From Cephalotrichum gorgonifer (lineage: Eukaryota; Ascomycota; Sordariomycetes; Microascales; Microascaceae), in contig ONZQ02000002.1 of the NCBI GenBank assembly GCA_900312665.1, forward strand, positions 677,746 through 741,745: DNA of 64,000 nt, read 5' to 3'. The notes beneath the pieces were generated by a model that did not search any database, was not told the DNA's origin, and was given only the letters and a program-made list of their open reading frames with translations. Made by a program: the position numbers and the translations under genes. Positions 14,438-26,544 of this stretch are shown in pieces (position 1 is the stretch's first letter; each line of letters starts with the position of its first letter).

Positions 14438-16573
14438 GCAGTGGTCAGAGCACACGGCCGTGCCAGGGGTAAGTTGAACACTGCCTGTATCTACGAGTAG
14501 TATCTCCCAAGAAGAATAATACTAGTACTCGGGCCTTGTACAAGTACGAGCACTTCCTTGTACAAGTTTATAACAGAGTCCGGGGTGGGGTAGTGGTGGA
14601 AACTACGAGTAAGATACCCACTTTGTCCCTGTCTGTCTTCCTTGGATCGAGACAGGTCCGATGATACCGAGCGAGCATTTCGGTGGCGTCCGCTAATAAC
14701 AGTAGCACCCGTCGGCTTGGGGCGCCGAGGGGTTTTTTTTTCCCCCTTTGTGTTTTTTTTTTCTTTCTTTCTTTTCCCTCCTCCTTTCTCTCGTGGAGAG
14801 AGCTTCTAATATTTCTGATAAATTAGTTTTTTGCCTTCTTCCACCAACACGCGTCGACATTCCCGAGCATGCTTGCTTTTACTACCCCCACCCTTGTACT
14901 CCCCAGTTTTCATCAGCACTTCGTTCATCACCAAACTTTGAGCACAATTAAGTACTAGTAGAAATCATACAAGTACAAGTGCGGAGTATTCGAGTGTTAT
15001 AGTGCTTGCACTCGTAACCGAGAAAGCAGCGCCGGGAGAACTCGCTCTTTGGGGCGGACGGGGAATTAGCACCAACGCTACAGCGTGACGGACGGGCGAA
15101 CCAAGTTGGCGTCTCCCCCCACTCCCCGGAAGAGAGCGAAGAGGAGGGGAGCGAATGGGGTATTGTCCCAAACGAGCGAAGTGGCCGCTGTGTGGACCCT
15201 CCAATAACCTGTTCCAGTAACACTTCCCTCACCCTTGTGTTCAGGGACTATTACACACTTGGTCAAGGACTAGACCAACTGCATGGACGGGCGCAAGGAT
15301 GAATGATGATGGACAAGGCTATTACGGAGTACGGACTTCGCTAGAATCCTCCAATTCTTTTCCTGTCAGCTTGGTCATCACTCTGGTCGCCTTGGCGGCG
15401 TCGTTTGTGCCCTCACCTCCCCTCCAATTCCCGTCTTCTCCCCAGTCCAATTACCAGGTGGCAGGGGCCCCCTGCGCCTGTGTCCCTTTGCCAGATCCCT
15501 TCCTCATGCTCCCCATAACCGTTAGCAGATTGCAGAGGGATTTGCTTGCCACACAGACGCAAAGATCCCCCCTTCCCTGGTGCCCGATAATACGAGCATC
15601 TGTCCGAGTACTTGTATATGCAGCTTGCATGCAACCTCGACGGAAGCGAAGCACAAGAGTCAATCGTCCAATGTTGTGTTCGACCGGTTCTTGAAAGTGA
15701 CTATCAACTCGGCTTGACTGTCAGGTACATCCCACCCCCCCTGAACGCAGCTGCAACCTCGAGCGCAAACCAGCCAGTCGCATGCATAAAAGTTCACATT
15801 GCAGCTGCGAGAGAGCTTTGCAGCGGCGTTACATGAACGAGTACTTGTATGCTCTGTACATGTACGAGGATAAGTATCCTCCGAGCCGACAGACCACGAT
15901 ACGACCCACGGCTCCCCCCTAGTGCTGCATCCGGGAAGATTGGCTCTCTAGTTGGGCGGCCGGGGTAGGAACGGGGGGGAAAGGGTATCCTTGACAGGTC
16001 TTCAACAACGCCAGTCACTATCCCCGATATGTATTGGATACTTGATGGAGGTCTCCAAGGCGGGACTAGCGCAGGTTGTGAGAAAGGAGAGAGGCGACTG
16101 TGACCGGGGCATGCCCGGACATCCCTCCCACACTTTGTCGGTCGTGCCGCACTCAAGGGTCGGGTCTCGCCCTGTCCAGGGAAAAGCGAATGATGGATAA
16201 TGACATTAGTGTGAACAAACATGTCGAGCTTTCGAACTCGAGATCAACCGAGATGGCAAATCTTGTTTCATGAATTGCCGTACTCAATTGTACTGTACGA
16301 GTACACGTATTCGTACGGAGACCTACCAAACGGGTGGCTTTCGCAAGACGCGCCGGCCCAGGAACGCTCTCAGGGGCAAACTTACTAGTACGAGCAACGA
16401 CGGACGAGTAGTACAGAGGAGGGAGCTCAGGGTTGGGTATGACAAGGCGACCCTGACCCGTTTCACAGTGGATCCTTCCCGCATCTTGCAATTTACGACC
16501 TGCCACAGATTTCCTGACAGGTCTTGCACTCCGAGCATATCTTGTGTCATATGAGTAATGATACAGGTGGTGT

Positions 16574-16614
16574 AAAAAAAAAAAAAAAAAAAAGTAACGA
16601 GCACGAGTGCTCGT
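16574..16614. repeat. A20 tract followed by 8-bp palindrome
   Basis: Twenty consecutive A (16574-16593) are followed three bases later by ACGAGCAC-GA-GTGCTCGT (16597-16614), an 8-bp inverted repeat with a two-base centre. A poly-A tract like this can be a retroposition scar, but no element body is visible upstream. Confidence 0.6.
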
Positions 16615-17451
16615 ACCTCGACGGCGCCATCAATGCGCCCCGCTCCTGCTTTCCACAACAAACTCCATCGCGATTTCCTCCCAGCTCTCTCTGTCATGCC
16701 TTCCACGCTAGCTCTGTGTCTTGTGGAGAGGGGGAGGTGACAGTACCCACACCTTCCACAGGAACAGGTACAAGTACATTAATATTTGCCCGGCTACCTA
16801 CCCGCGAATGAAACCATCCAGCACAAATATGTATCTGTACTCCTAACAAAGAGCAAATACCCGTACTCATACAAACAAGCTGTACTCATTCTCGTACTTG
16901 TACTCTATGCTCGTAATATTAGCTCAGTTAACAGAGCTCCACCATGCCGGGCCCGGTCCCGTTCGCTGGTGGTCCCATCCCTTTTTCTGGTGCTTGGTCC
17001 CCCTTTTGCGCGTCCCCCCCCAACCACTCTCCACCTCCTCCTCCAGCCCGGCTCCGATTTCTCCTCCCTCCCTTTCACCAGTCCTGAAAGACCTGGTGCT
17101 GTCGTGGTCAGGCTTGCCAATCTTTTCACCTCGCAATCGCATCTTTCTCGTGCCGGCGGGCCCAGACACCTTTGAGCCGAATCCTCAAGCTTTTGGCTCT
17201 GTGAGCGCAAGGGCACAAACAACACTGGGAGCAAGCAGGCTAACCTCGCCTGCCCTCGCCTCTAGCCCCTTGACAAACATCGCCAGTCGTTTTCATCTTA
17301 CCTTCCTTTGAGCCCTGTTGGACAAGGCCACACTCCACCTTCCAATTGGTAGCGCGAGACCGCCCATCCCTTGAAACAACTTAGAACCGGACTGTCACTA
17401 TTCCGATTCGATCTATCCAGCACCACATTTATCCTCGACGGAATCAACACA

Positions 17452-20319
17452 ATGGCTCCTTCTCTAACAGCCCACTCGTCCTTCACCCGCCCGCGGACGG
17501 GGGATGGCCGCCCCAGCACGCGCGACCAGGTTGACCCTAACCTCGTCATCCCGAGCCGGACCTCGTCCCTCCACTCCCGAATCACCCAGCCCATCCCTTC
17601 GACACTGAACGTCAAGTCGCAGCAGCGCACGCCAAAGACCCTCACCCATGCCTACATGGTCTGTGGTGTCGGTAGGGAGCCCTCCCAGTGGGTGAAGGCT
17701 CCCGCGCCGAGCCAGGGCAAGATTGGACACATGAAGGGCGCCGTCGGACAGTTCTGGCTTCCCGAGATTCTCGGCAGCAGCCCGAGGTTGGAACAGGATA
17801 ACGAGATTGCTCGATCTCTGCACGCTGCTATGAGGGTAATTTTCCAACTCCCCCGGGATGGCCAATGACTTGACTTGGTCCAGCACCCCATGTTGGCCCC
17901 GATTGACTCCTAACTCACTCGTTCTAGGCCTGCTTCCCTCACGATGTCGAGATCTGCACCGGCCGCAGCCAGCCCCACTGCGTCCACCACGCCTTCGTCC
18001 TGCAGCAGGACTCGTCCCACACGCTCTACGGCATCTGCCTGCGTGTCTGGTCTCGCGCCGACGAGAAGCGAGCCGAGACCATCCGTGACCTCAGGCGCCG
18101 CACCGAGGCCGACTTCTACGACAGCCCCGACGAGACGTACTGGATCCCGTACTGCCTGTCCTTCCTCTCCAGGTATCCCCTCTACAACCTGCTCGGCGAC
18201 TATCTCCGCGGCATGTGGATCCACTGGAACAAGGCGACCAACCTCTTCCACGCCGAGGAGGTCTCCCGCATCCTTAGCTTCCCGGCCCCGCGCCTGAACG
18301 ACCTCGTCCGCATCGACATGAAGGACTATGCCCTCTGTTACCAGTTCCCCTCGTCCCCTACCGGGTTCCAGAACTTCCCGTTGTGGCCGCTCTTCACCTG
18401 TCTCTCCATCCCCAACATTGTAGGTGTAATTGAGGCCGCCATCTCCCCCACTCGCCGCATCATCTTCGTCAGCCACTACCCGGCTATGCTCACCATGGCC
18501 GCCGAGACCATCCGGTACTGCGCCCGTGTGTACGAGTGGAGCGGCCTCTACGTCCCCGTCGTGCACGCCCGCTACGCGAACGAGCTTGCCCAGGAGCCCG
18601 GCCCGTACATCCTCGGCATCACCGCCGAGTGTAGGTCGCTCTTCACCGCGCCTACCGACGCCCTCGTCGTCGATCTGGACCGCAACTTCGTCCTGACATC
18701 GAACCCCCCGACCGCCCTGAACGTGGGCCAGCGTAACAAGTTCGTCACTCGCCTCACCCAGGCGCTAAACGGCGAGGTCACCCCCTCGGGTGTCCCCCAG
18801 CACCTGCGATCCGCCTACGGCGGCGGCAAGCTCGTGCCCGCCGGCCAGATTATCGTCATGCGGGGCGAGGTCGAGTCCATCCAGGACCCGGAGTGGTGGA
18901 ACCAGGATGCCGTCATGGCCGTCATGGACCACGTCTGCGAGAAGATCGGCCGCAACACGGGCGTCAAGGCCGTCTTCAGTGGATCCGTCAAGAAGCCGCT
19001 GATGACCAAGGTGTCGATGCGTCACCTGAACGAGATCGTCCGTGAGAGGAACCAGTACTCGCGTGACGCTTTGGAGGCGTGGCAGGACTTCATCAACCTC
19101 AAGGGTCGTATGGATACCGAGCTCACCAAGGTCACGAAGCGGAACAACTATCTCGTGGAGGAGCTGGAGAGCTGGAAGCAGCAGTTCCTCAAGTTCCAAG
19201 CCTTTGCCGAGCAGCTCACCAAGGAGACGCAGGATCTCAAGGTCAAGATCGAGACCCACAAGAGGGAGAACCGCCGTCTGGGCAGCCTCCTCGACCAGCA
19301 GAAGGACGACAATGCTCGCATGAGCGTGCGTCTCAGCGGCACGGAGAAGCAGCGCGACGACGCTCTGGAGGCGCTCGTCCTGCAGCAGGAGATTGCCGAG
19401 GAGCTCGAGCGCGAGCGCAAGAAGAACAAGAAGGAGCTGTCGGCGCTCCAGCACACCAACATAACCATCACCAGGCAGCGCGACGAGGCGCGCCGCGTCG
19501 TGCTCCACCTCCGCAGCCTCATCAGCGGGCAGCGCCACCACATGGAGCACATCGTGGAGTCTCTCACCAAGCCGGAGGATATCGTGTCGGAGATCGAGGG
19601 TGGCTTCAGCGCCGAGTCTGAGGGCGACATGTCCGAGGGTAAGCAACATCGGTGTCGGTGGCTGGTTGTAGTACAGTGGTAGAGAACAGTACTGACAGGC
19701 AAATAATATAGATCCGGCGGAGAACCTAGCGCTCAAGGCCGCGCAGCGCAACATCGAGCTCTCGAGCGGGCAGTTCAGCGACGTCGCCGACCGCCACCTC
19801 AAGGACAAGACGGATGCCATCGCACACATCATCCGCAACATCGCCGAGCAGTGCCAGGCGGCCGTCGAGGGCCTGCAGCTCGCGCACGACGCGGACCTCG
19901 CGACTCCCACCAAGGAGCGCTCCCCCCATCCCCGCCGGTCGAGCACGCTCTCGACGGCGGCCAGCGACGACGGCACGCAGTCGGCCGTGACCTCGGACGC
20001 CGGCGATGACAGCTTCCTGCACCCGTCCTCGGGCCGCAGCTCGAGCATCCCACCGACACCCGACCTGATCCCCAACAGGAGCAGCACGGCCATGTCTTTC
20101 ACATCGACGGCGACTACGCCGGAGCGGTCGAGCCAGCACTTTCTTGCCCGGGAGGACATCCCCACCAAGATCGTCGAGGACGACGCCGAGGACTTCGATG
20201 AGGGCCGTAGCGAGTCAGAGACGCTCCCTCACGACGGAGTGGTTGTTGGGAAGCACGCCGAGGGCCTCATTCACCGGCCCTCTGGCGCCCGGATCTCCGC
20301 GCTCGGCGGGACTCGGTAA
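17452..20319 (+). CDS. DENN (AEX-3) domain protein with coiled coil
   Basis: Large DENN-domain protein; DENN proteins are typically exchange factors for Rab GTPases in membrane traffic (family knowledge). Three exons: 17452-17835, 17928-19638 and 19712-20319, giving 900 aa up to a TAA at 20317. The order is a disordered N-terminus; uDENN (THAYMVCGVGREPSQWVKAP to LYGICLRVWSR); central DENN (LSIPNIVGVIEAAISPTRRI, IIFVSHYPAMLTMAAETIRY, YILGITAECRSLF, VVDLDRNFV); a dDENN-like part; a long coiled coil (about residues 530-690, LTKVTKRNNYLVEELESWK onward); then a Ser/Thr-rich tail. Intron branch sites are CTAAC and CTGAC. The stop falls in the middle of a Ser/Pro-rich tail, and the reading frame one base over continues coding-like for another 360 bases (see the next entry). 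A frameshift near 20300-20316 is therefore likely and the true protein is probably longer. The Rab partner cannot be read from sequence. Confidence 0.92.
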
Positions 20320-20680
20320 GAGGCTGAGCATGCCGGCACTCCCGGGGCCGAGGGCACACTCGCCCTTGCCATCGCCTCTGTCGCCGTCTTGGGAGGTGCC
20401 AGAGTCGGTGCCCGGGTCGCCCGGGAAGCGCGGTAGCATGCCACTGCTCTCTAGGCAGCGGGTGCCATCTCCTCTCTCGCCATCGTGGGAGACGGTACCC
20501 GGGAAGCGGGGGAGCTTGCCGGCGCTCCCTAGCCCGCAAACACCCTCGCCCCTCTTATCGCCATCCGACTTGGTAGTGGGGAAGCGCGGGAGCCTACCTC
20601 TGCTCTCGGGTCCTCGAGTCCCGTCGCCCTTTGCGCCGTCGTGGGAGTCGAAGAAGAGACATTCTTCTTTCCTAGGATGA
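20305..20680 (+). other. Displaced-frame coding tail of the DENN gene
   Basis: Directly after the DENN stop, the +1 frame stays open to a TGA at 20678-20680. It encodes about four diverged copies of a Ser/Pro motif: GKRLSMPALPGPR, GKRGSMPLLSRQR, GKRGSLPALPSPQ and GKRGSLPLLSGPR, three of them followed by a PSPLSPSWE-like segment, ending KKRHSSFLG. The DNA of the copies has diverged more than the peptide, which is what selection on protein would leave. It fits a C-terminal extension of the DENN protein separated by a single-base shift. An alternative is an intron 20316-20454 (GTAAGA donor, CTCTCTAG acceptor), which would rejoin the frame but remove two repeat copies. Confidence 0.65.
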
Positions 20681-21997
20681 TGAATGGGTGGTTTTCCTGG
20701 CCCTGTTCTCTATTTTGTCTCTAGCATCTCAAGCTTTCCCCCTCTTTTTTTTTTTTGTTTTTTCACCTTCTTGCCTTCCCTACTTCGTATTCCCGGCGGC
20801 TCTATAGCCAAGCTTGTTCCTTTTAGTGTATTTTTTTTAGTGCTTTTACTTTATTCGTATCAGGGGGGCCCGTTTGTGATACCTTACCGGGGTTTTTTTT
20901 TGTTATGCCAACAACAAATTTTGTTTTGTCAGGCGTTTTGTTATTTTTCTGTCCCTTGCAATCTTCTTACAGCCGCACCTGCTCACACTGCTCCGTTATT
21001 TCCCTTTGCTGTACTCGTCTTATGTATGTATGTAGTTTCGTTTTTTCCTCCCCGTCTTTGGATTGGCTTTTTCTCTCCTTGATAAGATGATTGGACTGGT
21101 TGGCTGGGGTGCGTGTTGAAAAGGAGGACTGGATAGTAGTCAAGCTAAGTATGGAGGAGGGAGGGTGGAATGTTCGATTCTTGTCGCTCCTTTGAGACGA
21201 ATTTAGTGCTTGAATACATTGGGCGGAGTGTTCTCCAAGGATTTCAACTTGTATTTGCTTGAATGGTGCTTTGCTGTCTTGACTTCTGCTGTGTTCAATG
21301 GGATTTTGGGATGTCGTTATCTCTCCGCGGGATGATATCTTGTATTAAGACGAACCGAACCGTCTAGGGCCATGTAACACAGTGTCTACGCCACCTCTGG
21401 ATGTGAGCGCCCGCCCGCAAGATGAGCTTAACCTGCAGTCAACCAATATTTCCAGCTCGCTTAGAACTTCGCCGCCCGCACTCCCGATTGCAATTGTATG
21501 TATGTACTTGTATCTTGATAGTTCATAAGTCCTGGTTCAGTGTGCCGTATGTTCCGTTATCCAGGAGGGTAGCTTCTGTATGTTCCCACATCTGATCCAC
21601 AGTGTTCCCCACTATACATGTAGCGTCCCTCGGGCCGTTCTCCTTGGTCCGGGTCGGTCGGTCCTGTCCACTCCGGGAATGACGAATGACGTATTATGCC
21701 GCGGCCGGGTGCCCTGACGCCAAACGAAGACCAAAAAACGTTGGCAGGCGTGTGGAGTCATGTCGAGATAGACCTTTTTTCCCTCCACGATCTACCGATT
21801 TGGTTTTGGTTTCTTTTTCTCTTTGTTTGAAAGGGGAGGGAGGGAAGATACGTCACTCTCACTCTGTAAATACCCTTTTCCCTTGCCCATCCCGTAACAT
21901 ATCCCGCATTTCTCTCCGGCTTGCGAATACATGAAACTGTGGAGGATATAGGATAGCCGAAGGGCCTCCCCCCCCGCGCCGCCCGCCGCCCGCAAAG
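20681..21997. other. DENN 3' region and transporter promoter
   Basis: T-rich sequence at 20690-21080 looks like a 3' UTR and termination region. The remainder up to 21997 is the presumed promoter and leader of the transporter gene. No other gene is supported. Confidence 0.5.
21931..21951 (+). promoter_or_regulatory. Short upstream ORF before the transporter
   Basis: An ATG at 21931 opens a six-codon frame (MKLWRI, stop TAG) ending 46 bases before the transporter ATG. If it lies in the mRNA leader it could lower translation. The transcription start is unknown. Confidence 0.35.
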
Positions 21998-24120
21998 ATG
22001 GACCCGGGCTATCAGACCCCGACGGAGGACAACCACCCTGCCTTCGTCCTCACCGCGCCCCCCACCCCGGCCGCCGCCCACCCTTCTCTCCCGCCGCCTG
22101 CCGCCGCGACCGTGCCGCGCCCGCGCCCGCGCCCGCCGCTGCTACGGCTGACGTCCGCCTACATGCGGCGCCGCGGTGGCAACGACCACGGCAACGGCAA
22201 TGGTAACGGTAACGGTAATGGCAACGCGGTACCTCCCAGCCTGGATGACCTTCTGCACAAGGGGATGCGGAGGCCAAGGGAGGGGGCGGTCGGGTTCCGG
22301 GATAGGGTGGCGTGTTACCAGTGGACTTTCTTTACTATGGTAAGAGGCGGGGCCTCGTTTTTCTCCCTTATGCGCTTTTCTACGGGAGGGGGGAGGGTTC
22401 GCGATATGTTGTGTTCTACTGGATTTGGTTTGGTGGACTGACACGCCTGGATGTAGACAATGGTAGGCTGGCCTACCCTCCCAACGCGAGAGTTCCCCGT
22501 TTGTCCGTTTGTGCGTGCTCAGCTCATCCTCTGAAGGCCACTGGCGGAATTGCCAACGTCCTCTACACCAGTATGTCTTCGCCCCACCCTTTCTCCCTTG
22601 CCCCTTTTTCGCACTGATGAGGGTGAGCTCTTGAGCTGACGCCCAGGAACCCGTCACGCAAGTCCCCTACCGCGCGCCCTGGCTCGAGGGCGTGGGCGTC
22701 GCCTTCGCCCTGCTCAATATGGTCCTCTTCCTCATAAACTGTGTCTTCATCACCATGCGGTTCCGCCTGCGCCCGGGGTCATTTACGCAGTCGTTTACGG
22801 ACCAGGTGGAGTCGCTGTTCATCCCGGCCTTTGTAAGTTCCCTGTCTCTGTTTGTCACGCTCTCTCCCCCTTCTCCCCCTTTTCCCCTTTTCCCCCTTTC
22901 CCACCTCGAATCTCGAAACTTCCGTTTCTCGATCCCTGTTCGGATACTGACACCTTCCCCTAGGTCGTCTCGTGAGAACCCTAATCCCGTAAACACGACA
23001 CGCTCCACACCGTCGCTGGTGGGCGCAAGTTGCTGACTGGACAGTCTGGCCATAATCTCCATCAATATATGCCAGTACGGCATCCCCAACACGGGGCCCT
23101 GGCTCCTTCGCACCATGGAGATCATCTTCTTGATCTACCTTCCCATCAGTGCCATCTGTAGCGCGGGGATGTATCTAGTCCTGTGGTCCACCCTGTGAGT
23201 CTAACCACCCCCCCTTCCCCACCCCTTTTCTTCCCATGACGGACTTACTCAAGGCTTACCCCCCCTTCAAGCGTCTTCCCCATCCACATGATGACGCCGA
23301 CATGGGTCTTCCCCGCCTACCCAATGCTCCTCACCTGCCCCTTCGCCACCACTCTCATCGCCGCCGCCAACACCGCGGGCAGGCCCCTGACCGTCGACCC
23401 CCTGGCCCTTGCGCTGGGGGCGGTGACAGCTCAGGGGACGGGGTGCCTCATCGCCTTCATGATCTCCGCCGCCTTCATATACCGCCTCATGACGCAGAAG
23501 CTCCCGCGGGACTTCCAGCGGCCCGGTGTCGTAGGTCTCCCCCTTCGAATCGCCCAACCGACCCCCCCCCCCCCTTCGGGCCGAATCGGTTAGAGGCGTG
23601 CTGCTAAGGTTCGCAGTTCATATCCATCGGACCGTTCGCGTTTACCGTCACCGGATTAGGTAACACTCCCCCCTTCCCCTGTCCTCCTCAAGAACAACAC
23701 CATCTAACAACCCCCCTTTTCGCAGTCCAACTCTCCGGCCTCGCCGACAAAGTCATCCCCCCAAACTTCCTCTCCGCCGCCGACCCCGTCTCCATCCTCC
23801 GCGTACTCGCCGTCATGGCCGGCCTGTGGCTCTACGGCCTGTCCCTCTGGTTCTTCCTCGTCTCCGTCGGCTCCCTGTGGAAGTACACCCGCCCCCGGAG
23901 CAGCATGCCCTTCCGCATGACCTGGTGGAGCTTCGTCTTCCCCAACACCGCCCTCGTCACCGCCACCCTGGCCCTCGGCGCCGCGCTGGACAGCGGGGGG
24001 CTCAGGGTGTTCGGGTGCGCCATGGCCGGGCTGCTCATCGTCGTCTGGCTGTGCGTCTTCGGGGTCATGCTCCGGTGCTTGAGAACGAGGGAGCTGCTGT
24101 GGCCGAAGGATGACCTGTGA
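21998..24120 (+). CDS. TDT-family transporter (C4-dicarboxylate/sulfite type)
   Basis: Plasma-membrane carrier of the tellurite-resistance/dicarboxylate transporter family, which includes S. pombe Mae1 (malate) and yeast Ssu1 (sulfite). Nine exons: 21998-22339, 22457-22462, 22537-22570, 22663-22832, 22964-22971, 23045-23194, 23272-23530, 23617-23659 and 23726-24120; 468 aa. The N-terminal tail (1-100) is Pro-rich with a GNGNGN run (about 65-76). The first membrane segment carries the family signature YQWTFFTMTMATGGIANVL. About ten hydrophobic segments follow, including FALLNMVLFLINCVFI, VVSLAIISINICQYG, MMTPTWVFPAYPMLL, WLYGLSLWFFLVS and FRMTWWSFVFPNTAL. Two exons are only 6 and 8 nt; both are needed to keep the family motifs intact. 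The acceptor at 22662 (AAG) was chosen over an upstream CAG because it keeps the frame and spacing. Substrate (malate or sulfite) cannot be decided. Convergent with the PP2C gene. Confidence 0.9.
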
Positions 24121-24585
24121 GGCGTTCTGCGGAGGGACATGGTGCGTTGCCTGTATGGCCCATACATAGCCCGGGTATTTTATCACCTAAGGGGTGGAGT
24201 AAAACACAGCAAGCTAGATGTGAATGTTGACATCGGGTTAGAGAATGGGTTTCCACGTACGAAGTATAATTAGTATAAAAACGCGCAGAACCAAGCAAGG
24301 GGTATATGGTAGGTCTATTCATCTCCCAACACCACCTTCAAAATCTCCCAACGTCCAAGTCTCCAACGGAGAAGAACGATGCGCCGCTAGTAGTAAAAAG
24401 AAGAAAAAAAGGTACAGGTACAGGAAACAGATCCATCTACACACATCTAAGAGCGCTGGCAAAACGCAAGTCCCCCTGACCGCTGTTCTCACCCCTTCCG
24501 CTCGAGACTTTTTTGTAGGCGTGGCTAGTCTACGAAGGATCGGTTACAGTAGTGAGAGCCAGGAGGAAAGAAAGGGGAGGGCCGA
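24121..24585. other. Convergent 3' spacer, transporter/PP2C
   Basis: A 465-bp tail-to-tail spacer holding both 3' UTRs. An A-rich stretch is present near 24400. No gene is seen. Confidence 0.5.
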
Positions 24586-26544
24586 CTATAGCTTAGGCTT
24601 GGGCTCCTTGGTGGGCGCCGTCGCGGCTAGGTTCAGCGTGACCCCCCCGTTCTTGGGCCCATTCCCGAAGAAGATGACTTGTACCGTCAAATCATCGCTA
24701 GTCCGAATTATTAGCATCAAATTCCCATTCACGGCGGACATGCAGTCGCAACACCAGCAACGGGGGGACCGGGGAAACTTACCGATATCGCCTCGAGAAG
24801 GGCGAAGGTAGCGTCAGCAGCGCCGAAACCTGCTCCGCGTTCTTCCCGCCCAGCGCATTCCTCACGAGATGCGTCGCGGCGTTCTCGTCCCGGACCACAA
24901 ACCTCCCCTTCTCGTCGGGCGAGATCCCCCACTGCTCCAGTCGGATCGGCGTCTTCTGCCCCTCACCGGCCTTCGCACCGGCTTTCTCGACGGGCAGGTT
25001 CTGCGTCTGCGACCCGAAGAGGCGGGACCACAGAGAGTCGAACTGAGAGGGCGTCGCGGAGGCCGCCGCCGCGGAGGTGGAGTGGTGGGTCTCGAGCCAC
25101 TTCCCCACGAGGCCGACGACCTCTTCGTTGGTGAGCATCTCCCAGAGCCCGTCGGTGGCCAGGACGAGGAAGTCGCCGTTTTCGGGGGAGATCTTGGTGG
25201 TAGTCACCACGGGCTCAGCGGTGACGTACGGCGGAGTGAGGAGGCGCGGCGACGGCGTCCTGGCGAAGAAGGACCTCTTGAGGCGGTCCGCCACGTCGCG
25301 GTTCCACTTGTATACGGCGTCGCCGAAGGCCCTCGTGGGCTCCAGGCTCCCTAGCACGCGCCCATTATGGATCACCTTCGGCTCGTCGGGGTGTAGCTTC
25401 CTCATGCGCGCCTCCTCGTCGGGGTTGCTCCCCGTCTGGTCAACGGAGAGGGCCGTGGCCGTCCACTTCCCGCCGTCTGTCCTCCGTCCCAGCACGGCAC
25501 GGGAGTCGCCCGTGCACGCGACGCGCAGCAGCTTCGACTGCGGGTCGTAGAATGACAGCAGGGCGCAGGAACCGGACAGGGCCGGGGCCAAGAGGTCGGC
25601 GGCGAGGGTCTTGGAGTTCTCCTTGAAGACCTTCTCGACGGACTTGTGGCAAATCTCGTCGTCGAGGGTCGTGAAGCCGGACTTTATGGCGGCTTCGACG
25701 GCGGAAGCCGCGGGGGTCTCGTCGGACGACGCGAGGTAGGTCTCGTTCAGTTCGCGGGCGACATAGTTAATCAGGGAGTTGCGGAGCTTCGCGGAGGTAG
25801 TCCAGCCCCTGGACGGGGTCAGTAATTTGCTTGTCTCGTGGTGGAAATTGTGATGAAACGGATAGGAGAAACTACTTACGAGTGGCCATCAAAGACACCC
25901 CAGAACATCCAATCCGTGACCTCGTTGGATCCCTTGATCTTGCTCGGCACCTCGACTATCTTCTCGGCGTGGTCATCCTCGATGGGGTTATTGCTCGCCA
26001 GCTGGGTGATATCGTAGCGCACGATGTCCTGCCCCCTGTTGACGAAGTACGACTCCTCGTTCTCCCGCAGCTTCTCGTCCACCTGCTCCGGGCTTAGCAT
26101 CTCGATGACCTTGCGCCCGTTGACCACCTTTGTAAGCGGACCGTCGCCCACTACGGTTCCCGTCCGTAGCTCATCGGCACCGATGACGAGGACTGTCCGC
26201 GTCGGGGCCGCGTCGCCAGTTGTCTGGGTAGAGGAGAAGCCCCTAGCCGCGGCGGATGAGAGCTCGGGGTTTGCGCCCTTATAGCTGTACCACGCTCCGT
26301 ACCCCACCAGGCTAGAGACTAGGGCGACGGAGAAGCGACGGATGTACATCGAGGACCTTAGGGGCTCGATGGCATGCTCGGGGCGCGAGGACTTGTTGTT
26401 GTAGCGGGCGACGGAGGAGAAGCCGGCACCGTACGATCGCGAGGCTAGGCAGGGGATTCGGCGGGTAGAGGCGCGGAGGAGGGTGCGGGTGGATGGTTGG
26501 ACGGAGGGTTTTCGTCGGATGGCTCTCACTGCGATGCGATGCAT
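24586..26544 (-). CDS. PTC5: Mitochondrial PP2C protein phosphatase (Ptc5-like)
   Basis: Metal-dependent Ser/Thr phosphatase of the PP2C family, resembling yeast Ptc5/Ptc6, which dephosphorylate pyruvate dehydrogenase in mitochondria (family knowledge). Three minus-strand exons: 26544-25880, 25808-24783 and 24697-24586; 600 aa. The Arg-rich N-terminus (MHRIAVRAIRRKPSVQPSTR) is a probable mitochondrial presequence, followed by a single hydrophobic segment (about 71-89, FSVALVSSLVGYGAWYSY). PP2C motifs: RGQDIVRYDITQL with IEDDH, GVFDGHSG (metal-binding Asp), ACTGDSRAVL, LGSLEPTRAFGD, LATDGLWEMLTNEEVV and the closing DDLTVQVIFF. A family-typical insert lies after WLETHHS. The last intron has a TGCTAAT branch, and the other TACTGAC. 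Whether it is the Ptc5 or another mitochondrial PP2C paralogue is uncertain. Confidence 0.93.

Larger units (their letters stand above)
12732..17451. other. 4.7-kb gene-free spacer
   Basis: The left end holds the coronin 3' region and the right end the promoter of the DENN gene. Between them I see no supported gene. The sequence is patchy, with homopolymers, short tandem repeats, two inverted repeats and many GTACTTGTAC/TACGAGTAC-type words (for example 14536-14550, 15837-15868, 16295-16304, 16860-16915). This composition matches the gene-poor right part of the window. Confidence 0.6.

Noticed and set aside
16917..16960. tRNA-like D-arm (TAGCTCAGTTAACAGAGC)
   Set aside because: No acceptor pairing, anticodon arm or GGTTCGANNCC T-arm at the right spacing; it is just a short palindrome.
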